Positions 10,082-20,502 of a DNA stretch of 64,000 nt are shown piece by piece (the first letter of the stretch is position 1; the number at the start of each line of letters is the position of its first letter). The position numbers and the translations under genes were made by a program. Where the stretch lies: contig NC_035930.1 in assembly GCF_000348985.1 (NCBI RefSeq), positions 310,001 to 374,000 of the forward strand. Direction: 5' to 3'. A model generated the notes under the pieces. The model was not told the origin of the DNA. It did not search any database and was given only the letters and a program-made list of their open reading frames with translations. The stretch comes from Huiozyma naganishii CBS 8797 (taxonomy: Eukaryota; Ascomycota; Saccharomycetes; Saccharomycetales; Saccharomycetaceae).

Positions 10082-10521
10082 CCAATGGTAAGCCTACATT
10101 TTCCCCGGGAGGTACTCATGAACAGCTTCGTCGCAAGAACTAGGGCCAAAAACCGAAAAGTGACACGCATCTAACTCGTACAGAGTGATTTTACTTATTT
10201 CACTTTTTATTGAGACAAAGTGCTTGGCGATATTAACAGAACCGAACAAAAAGTAAAGTAAAGTGGATCAAGTATCTGAGGCTGAACTCCTTTGCAACGT
10301 CTGTTTAGTGCATGTTGAACGCCCGATGCAGCATTCTTAAAAAATGAGAAAGAATCATTTTTACTGGACGCAGATTGAGGCTTACTTTTAAACCGCGCCC
10401 ATACAAAGAGAGACTAGTGTATCAGTTTCTCGTAGATGGGTTGTTACGAAAATGGTAAAAGCACGGATTATTTCAGTAAGAGATGAGTACACTGAGCATA
10501 TAAGGAAAAAGAGATAAGTAT
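10082..10521. other. LAG2 promoter and left flank of copia-type element
   Basis: No gene is visible. Moderately AT-rich sequence lies between the LAG2 start and the first gag-like codons at 10522. No LTR could be recognised at the left of the copia-type remnant. Confidence 0.45.
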
Positions 10522-11410
10522 ATGAAGTCTCTAGCTCAACAGGTTATGAGCCCTGTCGTTGTGAGTAGTAAACCTATTCCCACTGTGCTTACCGGTTCTT
10601 TAACTTTGATCTATGATTCAGTCGGAGCTGTTCACTCGTTGATATTACTAGTCCAGAATGGGTTGTATATATGAAGACTGGACAAATCTCTGAAATCATA
10701 GAGGGAAGAAACCTAGGTTCTCGTCATGTTTGACTGCAAGACGTTTGAACAAGCGTGATACTTGTTCATTGGGAACTCAGTGAATGATGAGATTAAAGTA
10801 ACTATTGAAAATTACTATCTTAATCATCAAGCTTCTACGTTGCTAGATGTACTGAAATATTTCAAATCAAAGTATTCTGACTTGATAGTGAGGGGCTATG
10901 TGGAAATGGCCTCAAATCTCAAACCAATGATGAATAGTAGCTTGAAGGAACAAGCTGCTTGGTCAATGAAATTTTGTAATCAGCTGTTAATGGCATTAAA
11001 CCCGGACAAAATCAAGAAGTGTTTGAGCTTTGCCGGGAATCGTAAATTGGTGTCCGTAAAGGAAGTTTACGACTTACTCCAAAATCTTGGAGAAGGGAAA
11101 GCGAAGGATGGCGAAGTCGCCATGGCCGCTAAAAGGAGCACTTATCACTCTCAGGTAAAGTGCTTTCACTGTAGTAAAAATCATCCGATTAGTAGATGCC
11201 CGAGGTACTAACGGGACTATTCGGATGTTGAGATTTTTAGATCGAATGGAAAAAGAAGTGGTTTATAAAACTTTTATGCTAAGTTATACGCATCAACACC
11301 GCTTTCCAAAGGGAAATGGGTTATTGATAGAGGCAGTTCCATTTACGTATGCAATGACGCAAGTATGTTTGGTGAGCTGAAGATGTGTAGGCAGGAGGAA
11401 ATGACAGGTA
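10522..11410 (+). pseudogene. Broken copia-type gag with zinc knuckle, then protease fragment
   Basis: A 50-codon frame from ATG 10522 (MKSLAQQVMSPVVVSSKPIP) ends at a stop at 10672-10674. The next long frame, 10762-11211, has gag-like helices and ends with the knuckle CFHCSKNHPISRC (C-x2-C-x3-H-x4-C; the usual spacing is x4 before His). After a stop, the same frame resumes at 11314 with KWVIDRGSSIYVCND, which is the copia protease motif with the usual active-site DSG changed to DRG. The element is therefore inactive. Confidence 0.75.
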
Positions 11411-11831
11411 TTGTTGAAAATTATTCCACACAATTCAACAGGCCCTGTTTTACCCTGCGGCTCCACTCCGAACATTTACGCTAACAATATCACTACCTAT
11501 AGAGATGTTCGGATTGGTTTCCGGGGCAGCAATGCTGCTGTTAAAGGTATTGTTTCCATAAGCACACACGCAGTTGAAAAGCACAGCAAGAACCAAAATG
11601 CACTGCTTAATGCCAAATGTGTGGACTTGGGTGGCCACGTCTTACTCTGATCTGCATGATGTACAGCTCTACTCAACCTCAATAATGGATGAGGATGAGC
11701 AAATTGATAAGTCTGACTCACGGGAGGCAACACCATAAATTCTGTTAGAAAAGTAAACGAGCCATGCACAGAGACTAAAGAGCTGTCTGTAGTAGCATGA
11801 TACGCCACTGTTAGACAGAGAAGGGTCTGGT

Positions 11832-12275
11832 ATGGATATAGACGGTAGTGATGGCCCTATGGGGGAAATGGATACGGTAGCTACACTGAATAACCTTCTC
11901 AATGATATTGCGAAAGTGTATCCGAGCATTCCTAAAAACATTGGTGAAATTAAGGAAGCAGTAGATCGAGTCAACGGGCAAGAGGGTATAATTGACCGTT
12001 TACGAACAGCGGCACCCTGGAGAAAGCGCATGAATCATGTGTTGGCAGAAAATGTGTCTGGAAAAAACGTTAGTGAGATTGGGCATGTGAAGCCCATCAA
12101 GAAGCGCAGTGTACAACTTTCAAAGGTGAAAGAAGCATTAGCAATTCCGACAAGTGTAACTACTGCAAACGATCCGGTATTCAATCATTTGTACAATACA
12201 ACTTCCAACCAAGTCCAATCGGTTGATGAGACGCCGACTGAAATTATTAAGAAAGCACTTGGGAGTTCATTATAG
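11832..12275 (+). other. Unrecognised 147-codon frame within the copia-type remnant
   Basis: The frame (MDIDGSDGPMGEMDTVATLN..., ending IIKKALGSSL) is acidic at the start and lysine-rich in the middle (PIKKRSVQLSKVKEA). It may be the linker between integrase and reverse transcriptase of the decayed element, which often survives as a short frame. No domain motif supports this and it could be chance. It is followed by shattered sequence up to tRNA-Ser. Confidence 0.35.
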
Positions 12276-12678
12276 AGTACAGGGAGGTTCCAGTAGGATT
12301 GCAATCGTTGACTCCGCTACTTTTTTGTCCGGTATTTGATTCGTCAATGCAGTTATATCAATCATCGAATCCTAGAGACTTATGGCGTATCAAGGTTTCT
12401 AGTACTGAGTCAAGTTGTCCAAGTACATCTAAGGGAATGATGTCAACCACTGCTGACAAGTTGTCGCATCTGGTCCTGAGCACGATATGCAGAGGCATAT
12501 CGCTTGCAGCACTCTCTTTTTTATTCACCCGCTGTTCAAAAGTAAGCCTCAATCTGCACCTAGTAAAAGTAACTCTTTCATAATATTTACAAAGACTGCA
12601 CTGGACGTTTAACAGTGCCTCTCTATCTGCCCATCCACGTCTTAAATAGTTGATAATAGAACGGGAGCAAAAAAGTAA

Positions 12679-12779
12679 CGTCACAGACAGGATTCGAACC
12701 TGCGCAGGTAAAACCCAATGCCTTACAGCTGTTTCTATGAAATAGCAGGGCATCGCCTTAACCACTCGGCCACTGGGAC
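12679..12779 (-). tRNA. tRNA-Ser (anticodon GCU), intron-containing
   Basis: Read leftward it begins GTCCCAGTGGCCGAGTGGTT and has anticodon loop CTGCTA...A (anticodon GCT) closed by ATGCC/GGCAT. The long variable arm is typical of serine tRNAs, the T arm reads CGCAGGTTCGAATCCTGTC, and the end is TGTGACG. A 19-nt intron (TTTCATAGAAACAGCTGTA) sits one base 3' of the anticodon, as in the S. cerevisiae tRNA-Ser(GCU) genes; it contains AGC, able to pair with the anticodon. A T6 terminator follows. An LTR starts 14 nt upstream. Confidence 0.96.
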
Positions 12780-12793
12780 AAACACAAACGTAT

Positions 12794-13030
12794 TGTGTGT
12801 AAGATAGCATTAATGATAATTAATGTTTTGAGTAGACTCCAAGGTATATAAGAGTCTAAACAGTGATCAATTGTCTGTCCTCTCTATATAAGGAATATAT
12901 AGAAAGAGAATATATGAAGGAAGAGAGGCGAGGATTCCAATGGTCGGGATCTGTGGCCTTTATATATTATTTGGTGAAGCTGGATCAGACCGCATTAGCT
13001 TGGGTCTGTCCGTTCGTTATAGATACGTAG
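12794..13030 (+). repeat. Solo LTR upstream of tRNA-Ser (family A, copy 1)
   Basis: This aligns along its length with 43394-43605 next to tRNA-Met. Shared blocks include AATGTTTT, AAGAGTCTAAACAGTGATCA and GAGGATTCCAAT, and a TATA-like stretch at TCTCTATATAA. The shared start (TGTGTGTAA here, TGTTGTAA in the other copy) resembles the TGTTGT tip of Ty3 sigma elements. It begins 14 nt from the tRNA 5' end. This copy carries an extra segment near 12945-12970. The 3' boundary is approximate. Confidence 0.75.
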
Positions 13031-13059
13031 CCTGCTGACTAAAGCAGGGTGTGACGCTT

Positions 13060-13222
13060 TTGTATTGTTTGTTGTATATTGAGATGTGTTGCCTTGTGGA
13101 AGAGGGCTTATTGTTTGTGTCTCGTAGGAGAGAGAGTTGTATGTCGTTACCGAGAGCTGTATGTCTCGTGACTGAGAGCTGTGTCTCGTGATTGGAACTG
13201 TGTGAGTTCCATGTTACATGAT
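13060..13222 (-). repeat. Ty3/gypsy-type LTR remnant (copy 2), inverted
   Basis: This is the reverse-complement match to the LTR at 603-800. The shared core is CTTATTGTTTGTGTCTCGTA (plus strand), and the shared terminal sequence is GTTCCATGTTAC. Internally it carries short repeats of the type GAGAGCTGTATGTCTCGTGA and a small inverted repeat GGAACT/AGTTCC near its end. It abuts the family A LTR, so it may have been truncated by that insertion. Confidence 0.65.
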
Positions 13223-14009
13223 TGGATCGCGATAGTTCTTTATAGATCTTAGTGTGATCGGCGTTTCTATAGTTCGATTAAGTCCAAAGCCCTGGACTCT
13301 GAGTACTAATCGATAGTCGTTCAAGAGGGGTTTCCTAATGTTCAATCTAATGGTAAATAATAACAATGAAGTATTAAAATATATAAATTAATCGTATGTA
13401 TCTTTTAGGCTGAAATGTACAGAAGAGTAACAAGCGAAGTGTTCGAGACTTGTTGTTCTCCTCGTCGTCAAAGTTTTATAAAGAACCTGTGTCTCTTTTT
13501 CTCGGACGCGCCCGCCGATGTTCGTGGTGTGCGGCCTGTCATGTTTGACAGCACCTTCTGTTACCCGGGAGTACCTGTCTTTGTTTTCCACCGTTCCTGG
13601 GTTATTCCTTCTTGCGGACAGTGCATTCCGTATCCGGATATACCTTGATTCGGTGTCTTCGATCAATGTTCCATCCTTAATTGGCATAATATTTTGCCTT
13701 CCTCCGGAAAGCCCTTATACCGTATTTTAGTGTTAAAATCGAGGTTTATCTCTCTCTTTCGAACCTCAAACAATACAGAAGTTTTTGTAAATTGGAGTTA
13801 TTCATATAGATCCATAAACCCAAACACCACATGTGTTTGCTTTGCTTTGTTTTCTCTGTCATTGACCAAAATATACACTCGGCTACATTGTTAAGTTAAG
13901 AAGGTCAAAGTTAAGGAATAGCGTATTGCCAGTTCAGCGTACTCTTTGAACTGTTTTTGCTGGGCAATAGATTAGTGGTAAGGGGACAGGGAGCAGGTTC
14001 AAAACAGTG
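13223..14009. other. ATG18 upstream region
   Basis: No gene is supported; overlapping short frames on both strands lack motifs. The right 200 bp should contain the ATG18 promoter. The sequence just beyond the inverted LTR (about 13240-13310) shows no convincing tRNA. Confidence 0.45.
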
Positions 14010-15590
14010 ATGGCCATGGCTGGTTCTGAACAGTCTTTGGGCAATTATGTTAACTTCAATCAGAACGGGTCGTGCATATCTGTGGGCACATCAAACGGTT
14101 TCAAAGTGTTCAACTGCGAACCGTTCGGGCGCTTCTACAGCGAAAGTGAACCCGAATATGGTGGATATAGTATTGTTGAGATGTTATTCTCTACTTCATT
14201 GGTGGCGTTAGTTGGAAATGGAGATCAGCCACAGTTGTCTCCTCGAATACTTAAGTTGGCCAATACGAAGAAACACACAGTCATCTGCGAGATCATGTTT
14301 CCCTCTTCAATACTTTCCGTAAAAATGAACAAGTCCAAGCTCATTGTAGTGCTGAAGACACAGATATATGTTTATGACATAACGAGCATGCGGTTGCTAT
14401 ATATTATTGAAAATACACCAAACCCGTACGGTTTGGCGACATTATCATCGTCGTCGAAAAATAGTATACTAGTTTATCCTTCTCCATCTCAACTACTGAA
14501 CTCTGAGATCTTGTCTAATGCAACAACGAACAACATAACAATACCGATGAGTAACAGATCCCTCCATGGAAAAACAACAAGAAATAACATACAGGCTCCA
14601 GAAAATGTCACTGGAACTGACCCGAATGCAACGCCGAGCCTGAACCAGAACAACGATGGTTACAATAATGGAAATGCTTCTAATAACATCAAGAGTGAGT
14701 TAAGCTCAGTGGTGAGCGATCCCGACTCTCTGATGAAGAACGGCGACGTGATTATTTTTGATTTGAATGCTTTGCAGCCCATTATGGTGATTGAAGCTCA
14801 TAAGAACAGCCTTGCCTCTCTGGTATTGAGCCCCGATGGGTCGTTATTGGCGACTGCATCGGAGAAGGGGACCATCGTCCGAATATTCAGCGTGGAGACG
14901 GGATTGAAGCTTTACCAATTCCGAAGAGGAACTTATCAGGCAAAAATATACTCGATGTGCTTTAGCAGTGACAATCAATTCTTAGCTATAAGTTGCTCCA
15001 CGAAGACAGTACATGTATTCAAGATGGAAAGCTTGGTAAGCGGAACCGCCTTAAGTACCAGCGATGACGACTCTGAAACAGCAGTCACAGACGAGCGTTT
15101 CATCGGAGATACAGACGCTGGGGAACCGGCCGGGGACAGTCTTTCCGCTAGTGGTACCAAGTCTAGGGAACCCTACGTTGATATGTCAAGGAAAACTGTT
15201 GGTAGAATGATAAGAAATTCCTCCCAGAACCTCACGCGGAAGGCTGCCAAAACGCTTGGGCAAATTTTCCCAATCAAGGTGAACTCAATCCTAGAGCCGT
15301 CTCGCCATTTCGCAAGCCTCAAGATCCCTTTCGAAACGGACAAAAACGTGAAAAGTATAGTATCCGTAGGCACCCCCACAGAGCTCAACCTGAATGAGTA
15401 CCCGGAGCTATCTACAATAAATGAGGCGGACGAGGAAAGTGGTGATCGAGACGTTTCAAACCCGTCAACGGTACAGGTACTACCCATCAAAGTCATAACC
15501 CTAGAAGGATACTTGTATAACTACGTTCTGGATCCGAAAAGGGGCGGCGATTGTTTGCTGCTTTCCCAATATTCGCTACTTCACGTATGA
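14010..15590 (+). CDS. ATG18: Atg18, PROPPIN phosphoinositide-binding beta-propeller
   Basis: A WD-repeat protein of 526 aa from ATG 14010 (an ATG at 14016 is also in frame); S. cerevisiae Atg18 has 500. The start NYVNFNQNGSCISVGTSNGF and FNCEPFGRFY are characteristic. The FRRG motif that binds PI3P and PI(3,5)P2 is at residues 304-307 (LYQFRRGTYQ). A Ser/Asn-rich loop spans about 165-235 and an acidic loop about 350-385. The end, GGDCLLLSQYSLL, matches the family. It acts in autophagosome formation and, with Vac7 and Fab1, in vacuole size control; VAC7 is also in this window. It is followed by ROG3, as in YFR021W-YFR022W. Confidence 0.97.
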   Translation: MAMAGSEQSLGNYVNFNQNGSCISVGTSNGFKVFNCEPFGRFYSESEPEYGGYSIVEMLFSTSLVALVGNGDQPQLSPRILKLANTKKHTVICEIMFPSSILSVKMNKSKLIVVLKTQIYVYDITSMRLLYIIENTPNPYGLATLSSSSKNSILVYPSPSQLLNSEILSNATTNNITIPMSNRSLHGKTTRNNIQAPENVTGTDPNATPSLNQNNDGYNNGNASNNIKSELSSVVSDPDSLMKNGDVIIFDLNALQPIMVIEAHKNSLASLVLSPDGSLLATASEKGTIVRIFSVETGLKLYQFRRGTYQAKIYSMCFSSDNQFLAISCSTKTVHVFKMESLVSGTALSTSDDDSETAVTDERFIGDTDAGEPAGDSLSASGTKSREPYVDMSRKTVGRMIRNSSQNLTRKAAKTLGQIFPIKVNSILEPSRHFASLKIPFETDKNVKSIVSVGTPTELNLNEYPELSTINEADEESGDRDVSNPSTVQVLPIKVITLEGYLYNYVLDPKRGGDCLLLSQYSLLHV

Positions 15591-16367
15591 ATAAGTTGGC
15601 GTAATGCTATAAGCTTTAGAATAAGCTAAACACACACACACATGAAAAAGGATCAAGAAGAAATTTCTGTGCAAAGCTCTGCTGATGTACACAGACTCCC
15701 GCTGCACCTACTGTAGCATGCGCAAGGGGAGGGAGGCAAAGGGGCATTCTACCCACACCTTCGTTCTAAAGCAACCTGGAACACTCTCTTTCTTTTCTGA
15801 GTGATTTATCCGAGGACTTTTCGTGCTGCGATTTTATTTTTTTGTGAGCTTACGTCAAATAAAGGCGAATAAAGGCACGGAAAAGTGAAATTGGCTCCTT
15901 TCTGGTTCGACTCAGCAGCACCGCCTTCGGCGATTATCTATATGTGAAATAATATCGAGTCTCTCTCTAGATTTATATATGGGAGAAGGTGTAAAGACTG
16001 AAACACAGTGCTTGAAAATAGAAAAGCGTGTAAGTTCCATTAGCTTCCTGCCACAGAGGAACACTCGTATCTTCTAATCTCAATTTTTCCATTTTCTTTG
16101 AAAACAGTTCGGAAAAAAATGAAAATTTATACTGGATCAACTAGGCCAAAAAGGGAGCAGGAGAGTACCCAGTTCTTCGAGGGTTTTGAGCGTTTGAATC
16201 TGTCTGTCTGTCTGTCTGATTGATCTCGTTACCAGGGAACTACCGTTCTTTAGCTTTTCAAAATTAGAGAGGTAATTGGCTTTTCTGGGGCTAACGAAAC
16301 ATTATTGACTAGACCACCAAATAACCTCAGTCAAAGGGAAAAAAGCATAGGAAGAGACACCTGAAAA
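15591..16367. other. ROG3 upstream region with short tandem repeats
   Basis: No gene is visible. A CA run lies at about 15628-15642 and a (TCTG)n run, about five units, at about 16197-16218. CT-rich tracts are also present. Confidence 0.55.
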
Positions 16368-18683
16368 ATGCTGCTGTCTTTATCTAAAAATTCTACAGCG
16401 AAAGACCCCTTATTGTTTGATATCAGACTGAACAACACGGATCACGATGTTTTGTTGGTAAAGGGTCAAGCGGATGAGGCGAATGCGGTTTTGTTAACAG
16501 GCACTATAGTATTATCTGTTCTCGAGCCTATTCAGATTAAGAATCTCAATCTAAGACTGTTTGGGAAGCTACGTTTGGACATACCTACCACCTATAAGGC
16601 TAACGGTGTGGTTACGAAACGGTATACTAAATACGAAAAGAGATTATTCACCCATCGGTGGGACCCGTTTGACATCGACGACTACTTTGACCATCTTTAT
16701 GATAACTACGACAAAAAGAAGTTAATATCCAATAAATCTGCAACAAACCTGAACGGACTGCAAAGGAAGAGTAAATCAAGTACCTCGCTATTGTCACTGG
16801 GATCATCCAGTGGTTCGAATTCTCATACGTTAGTGAAAGGTAACTACGAGTTCCCATTTAGTGCGATACTGCCTGGTTCCATAACAGAAAGTGTGGAAGG
16901 CTTACCACATGCATCGGTAACGTACCAATTGGAAGCTACCATTGAAAGACCTAGAATGGGGGATCTGATCTGTCGTAAACCTTTGCGAATTGTAAGAACT
17001 TTATCCCCCGATGTTGTGGAACTATCGGAAACAGTATCTGTTGAAAACACATGGCCAAAGAAAGTTGACTACTCGATATCTATCCCAGCCAAGGCTGTTG
17101 CCGTTGGTTCTGCAACACCCATTTACATAATGCTAGTTCCACTTTTAAAGGGATTGAGAATGGGTAGTGTGAAAATTACCTTAGTAGAAAGCTCACAATA
17201 CCTGGGCAACGTTGGTAACGTGACTTTACAAGAAAGAGTTGTGACCAAAATGAAGGTGAAAGATCCCTTAGGGCATGTTGCGCAGATGAGCAACAAAAAT
17301 GCTATTGGTGATGGCAGTGGAGAAAGGGAGGAAGTGTTTGATTTCCAAGATAGGTGGGAGATAGAAACAATTCTCAACGTTCCTCCCAGCTTATCAAAAT
17401 GCACTCAAGACTGTAACGTCACTTCCCACATCAAAGTACGTCATAAACTGAAATTTGTGATAACTTTGATTAATTCCGACGGTCATGCTTCTGAATTACG
17501 CGCGGCCCTCCCAGTCCAACTGTTCATCTCCCCATTTGTCACTGTTGGAGTTAAATCCACGGCAACATTAGAAAAAGAGAGAGGTGTACAGCATTGGTCT
17601 CCTATTAATCATCAAGACGTCAGTGTCTCTTCAGAACAGATTGCTCATGAAGGGGATGGTGATGATGATGATATCTTATTTGCAAACGCAAGTTCAGAAA
17701 TAGAGTTACATGCCGGGTCCTTAGAAAACAACTTTTTGTCACCCACTGCAATATCCGAATTAATGACTCCCCCAAATTACGAACAACACATTTATGACAG
17801 GCTGTGGGGTGATATAAATAGCCAAAGTGAATCGGCTAGCGGGAGTATGACCCCGCTAAACAGTATGCTGCAAACACATACTGTAGTAGATGACCATGCA
17901 ATGGATCACCTTAATCACAGCCTAGAAGAATTCAATTTGATGAGGGAATCATCATCAACCCCAGTATATGTTCCAGCCCAAACAAATCCCTTCAGAGACG
18001 CACAGTTTCCAAGCTTCGCAGTTTCAGATCCAGATAACCACATTTCAGCTGATATTTTGGAGAGCCCCGCATTCACTCCTGGTTTTGACCATATCTCTAG
18101 GACGAACTCTTTTATCAATTTACATGCCCCTTCACCTCTTCCGATGAAAAAAGTACTTGAAGCAGCGGAATTGAATAGATTACCTCCATATCAAAGAGCA
18201 GTAAAGTCAGATATAATTGTAGACGATCTGCCCCCATCATACCCGACCGAGAATGCAACACACGAATGCCCCTCACAACAACTGGGAGAACCAAAGGGAC
18301 CTGTGCTGGAGAAGCCACCTTCAGTGCGTCACAGGTCATCGTCGTTTTTAACCCTGCCAAGAAATCAACGTTCTCAGGCGTCCCTGAGCAGAAGTAATAA
18401 CAGTTCCACCAACTCTTTGAATTTGTTGACAAACAATAGTACCGGAGGCTCTCTTACAGTCCCTGAACCATCATGTTCCTCTAACGCTCCGCTGCATAAA
18501 GTGTTCAACCCGAGCAAAAAATTGTCATTTACCATGACACCCGTCATGTCAAGCTCAAAAACCACAGAAGGAACATCTCCGAGCAGTTCCAGTCGGAAGA
18601 CATCACAATCATCTTCTTCGACCAGCGTTCATCAACAATCAGCCTCCTTCCCTGCATTCATAGACCTCTTTTCAAAAAAATGA
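16368..18683 (+). CDS. ROG3: Rog3/Rod1-type alpha-arrestin (Rsp5 adaptor)
   Basis: A 771-aa alpha-arrestin. The N-terminal arrestin fold starts LLFDIRLNNTDHDVLLVKG, followed by SVLEPIQIKNLNLRLFGKLR. The C-terminal arrestin sheet includes VDYSISIPAKAVAVGSATPI and SHIKVRHKLKFVITLIN. The long C-terminal tail is rich in Ser/Thr and carries PY motifs for Rsp5: PPNY at about residue 467, PPYQ at about 605 and PPSY at about 621. Such proteins recruit the ubiquitin ligase Rsp5 to plasma-membrane transporters and to the pheromone receptor. Adjacency to ATG18 points to the ROG3 copy (YFR022W) of the ROG3/ROD1 pair. Confidence 0.92.
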   Translation: MLLSLSKNSTAKDPLLFDIRLNNTDHDVLLVKGQADEANAVLLTGTIVLSVLEPIQIKNLNLRLFGKLRLDIPTTYKANGVVTKRYTKYEKRLFTHRWDPFDIDDYFDHLYDNYDKKKLISNKSATNLNGLQRKSKSSTSLLSLGSSSGSNSHTLVKGNYEFPFSAILPGSITESVEGLPHASVTYQLEATIERPRMGDLICRKPLRIVRTLSPDVVELSETVSVENTWPKKVDYSISIPAKAVAVGSATPIYIMLVPLLKGLRMGSVKITLVESSQYLGNVGNVTLQERVVTKMKVKDPLGHVAQMSNKNAIGDGSGEREEVFDFQDRWEIETILNVPPSLSKCTQDCNVTSHIKVRHKLKFVITLINSDGHASELRAALPVQLFISPFVTVGVKSTATLEKERGVQHWSPINHQDVSVSSEQIAHEGDGDDDDILFANASSEIELHAGSLENNFLSPTAISELMTPPNYEQHIYDRLWGDINSQSESASGSMTPLNSMLQTHTVVDDHAMDHLNHSLEEFNLMRESSSTPVYVPAQTNPFRDAQFPSFAVSDPDNHISADILESPAFTPGFDHISRTNSFINLHAPSPLPMKKVLEAAELNRLPPYQRAVKSDIIVDDLPPSYPTENATHECPSQQLGEPKGPVLEKPPSVRHRSSSFLTLPRNQRSQASLSRSNNSSTNSLNLLTNNSTGGSLTVPEPSCSSNAPLHKVFNPSKKLSFTMTPVMSSSKTTEGTSPSSSSRKTSQSSSSTSVHQQSASFPAFIDLFSKK

Positions 18684-19680
18684 GACTCAAAACCCGAAGA
18701 CCTTCGCACCAAAGCCTATTATATGTCTGTTATGTAATATAACATATAGATCCAGTTTAAAAGTAATATACTGTCATACTATAAATCGATTTCCTGTCTC
18801 GCTACACCTACAGTAACCTATTTTATAACTATAATTTGAGTGTTCTTGTAATGTGGATTGAAAGTTTTTGGTTAAAAGCAATGAATGTTTCAAGTACTTA
18901 CATCTGGGAAACCATCCAGACATTTTGTAGCAAAATCGTATCTTATCTAAAATGAGCTGTTGGGGACTTCGATGATACAAACACCTATATGGCCGTGTTT
19001 TTACGTTTCTGTATTAGTATGGAAACTGTCACACCTATTGAATGATATACTGTTACTTATTCCTCGTTTGGGTATATTCTGGCGCCGGTGATTCGGAGTA
19101 GATAGTATCTAGATATTTCTCTATTTACTTGCTATTGACCACATCCATATTCCCAAAGCCCTTTTATTTGGTCCAGCACTCCTCAAAAAACTCTTATATA
19201 AAAAAACCGACTGTTGACTATCCATTACAATCCGATCTCGGTCGATACCGCATCGAAATCATCGAAGCCATTACTGATGTGATTTTGTTTCGATTTGCTG
19301 GTTAACCGACAACTTGGGCATTATTGCAGATGAGTTGGATCGGTTTCTTGAAGTATACAAATACACAGATATTACTTGTCGCTGACGGGATTCATCATCA
19401 CAAGGCGATAGGACTTCTATGAAAACTGCATCGGCTTCTCTAAACAGAACTATGTAGTATACATAATACTATCTAGAGATATCTTCAAATATATTTTTCC
19501 AGTGAAAAATATCATTGTGAAAATTTCCCATTTTCACGTAAGACAAAAATGTACTTATCTTACGGAAGATTATAGGGTTTGGACTTATAATTTCCAACAC
19601 ATTAGCAAATGTGAAAATCCTTACCCATTTAATTTTGCTACTCATAAGGAAGAGCTATTTTTTTAAAAACTGTATTCAAT
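18684..19680. other. Gene-free stretch between ROG3 and tRNA-Ile
   Basis: About 1 kb of AT-rich sequence with no credible frame. Retroelement LTR remnants would be expected next to a tRNA gene, and a TGTTGAC start at about 19211 was considered. No second copy in the window supports it. It holds the ROG3 3' end. Confidence 0.45.
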
Positions 19681-19754
19681 GGTCTCTTGGCCCAGTTGGT
19701 TAAGGCACCGTGCTAATAACGCGGGGATCAGCAGTTCGATCCTGCTAGAGACCA
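19681..19754 (+). tRNA. tRNA-Ile (anticodon AAU)
   Basis: The 74-nt sequence begins GGTCTCTTGGCCCAGTTGGT and has anticodon loop CTAATAA closed by CCGTG/CGCGG. The T arm is CAGCAGTTCGATCCTGCTA and the acceptor end AGAGACC plus A. It is a clear yeast tRNA-Ile(AAU) without an intron. TTATTTTTT follows as Pol III terminator. Confidence 0.97.
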
Positions 19755-20097
19755 TTTATTTTTTGCTGTTTGTTCTCCTGGTCTTATTAGGAGACGTAAT
19801 CGGGTTCCTGTACCCACTCTGCAGTGAATTGCAAGCTTCTTTTTTGTTAAATGGTAAAATAAAGATATTAAATGGGGCACATATATATATTCATATATAT
19901 ATATAAGTATAATACAAATACACTTTAAAGATAATTACATAAATATAGTTATCTGAGTTCTAGCGATTGAGACAAGATTCCTCTTTTTTCATTCCCAAAG
20001 AGAGCCCTTCAAATAAGAAAAGAATGAGCATAAAAGTTTTGTTTGTTTGTTTGTTTGTTTGTTTGTTAAAGAAATGGCGGATACAAATAGTAATTGA
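19755..20097. other. Intergenic, HTZ1 3' side, with TTTG microsatellite
   Basis: No gene is visible. An (AT)n-like stretch lies at 19880-19905 and a (TTTG)n run at about 20037-20066. The HTZ1 terminator is expected here. Confidence 0.55.
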
Positions 20098-20502
20098 TCA
20101 TTTCTTAACTTGTCTTTTCTCCACCTTCAACAGCAAAGCCTTATTTATATGTGGCAAGACACCACCGGACGCAATTGTCGCTCTAATCAAGGAGTCCAAT
20201 TCGTCATCACCTCTGATTGCCAGCTGTAAATGCCTGGGTGTAATTCTCTTGACTTTCAAGTCCTTGGCAGCGTTACCAGCCAATTCCAACACTTCCGCAG
20301 TCAAGTACTCAAGGACCGCAGTCAAGTATATAGCAGCCTTAGACCCAACTCTTGCCTTACCGCTGGCATTTCTCTTCAAATAACGCTTGATTCTACCAAC
20401 TGGGAATTGCAAACCTGCCCTTGCGGAGGACGACTGCGCCCTTAGCCCGGTTGAATCACCACCAGACTTACCCTTACCACCATGAATTTTTCCGCCTGTC
20501 AT
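20098..20502 (-). CDS. HTZ1: Histone H2A.Z variant
   Basis: The 134-aa product has exactly the length of S. cerevisiae Htz1. The N-terminal tail ([20 protein letters not shown]) carries the acetylatable lysines. The histone fold shows [35 protein letters not shown] and [20 protein letters not shown]. The M6/docking region is of Z type ([17 protein letters not shown]). It is deposited by SWR1 at promoter nucleosomes. It is divergent from PLB3, as in YOL012C-YOL011W. Confidence 0.98.
   Translation of the reverse strand: MTGGKIHGGKGKSGGDSTGLRAQSSSARAGLQFPVGRIKRYLKRNASGKARVGSKAAIYLTAVLEYLTAEVLELAGNAAKDLKVKRITPRHLQLAIRGDDELDSLIRATIASGGVLPHINKALLLKVEKRQVKK

Larger units (their letters stand above)
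10522..12590 (+). mobile_element. Decayed Ty1/copia-type retrotransposon interior
   Basis: Gag remains at 10522-11211 and protease-like remains at 11314-11410 share one frame. Further open but unrecognised frames reach about 12275. The zinc knuckle and the WVIDxGSS protease motif place it with copia-type (Pseudoviridae) elements rather than with the Ty3-type element at 0.6-2.6 kb. No integrase or reverse transcriptase motif was found. The right boundary is set loosely before tRNA-Ser. Confidence 0.65.

Noticed and set aside
13240..13310. tRNA relic next to the inverted Ty3-type LTR (TAGTTCGATTAAGTCC).
   Set aside because: No acceptor or anticodon stem can be formed around the T-arm-like word.
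19211..19540. Solo LTR upstream of tRNA-Ile starting TGTTGAC.
   Set aside because: No second copy in the window, no clear CA end, and more than 100 bp from the tRNA.
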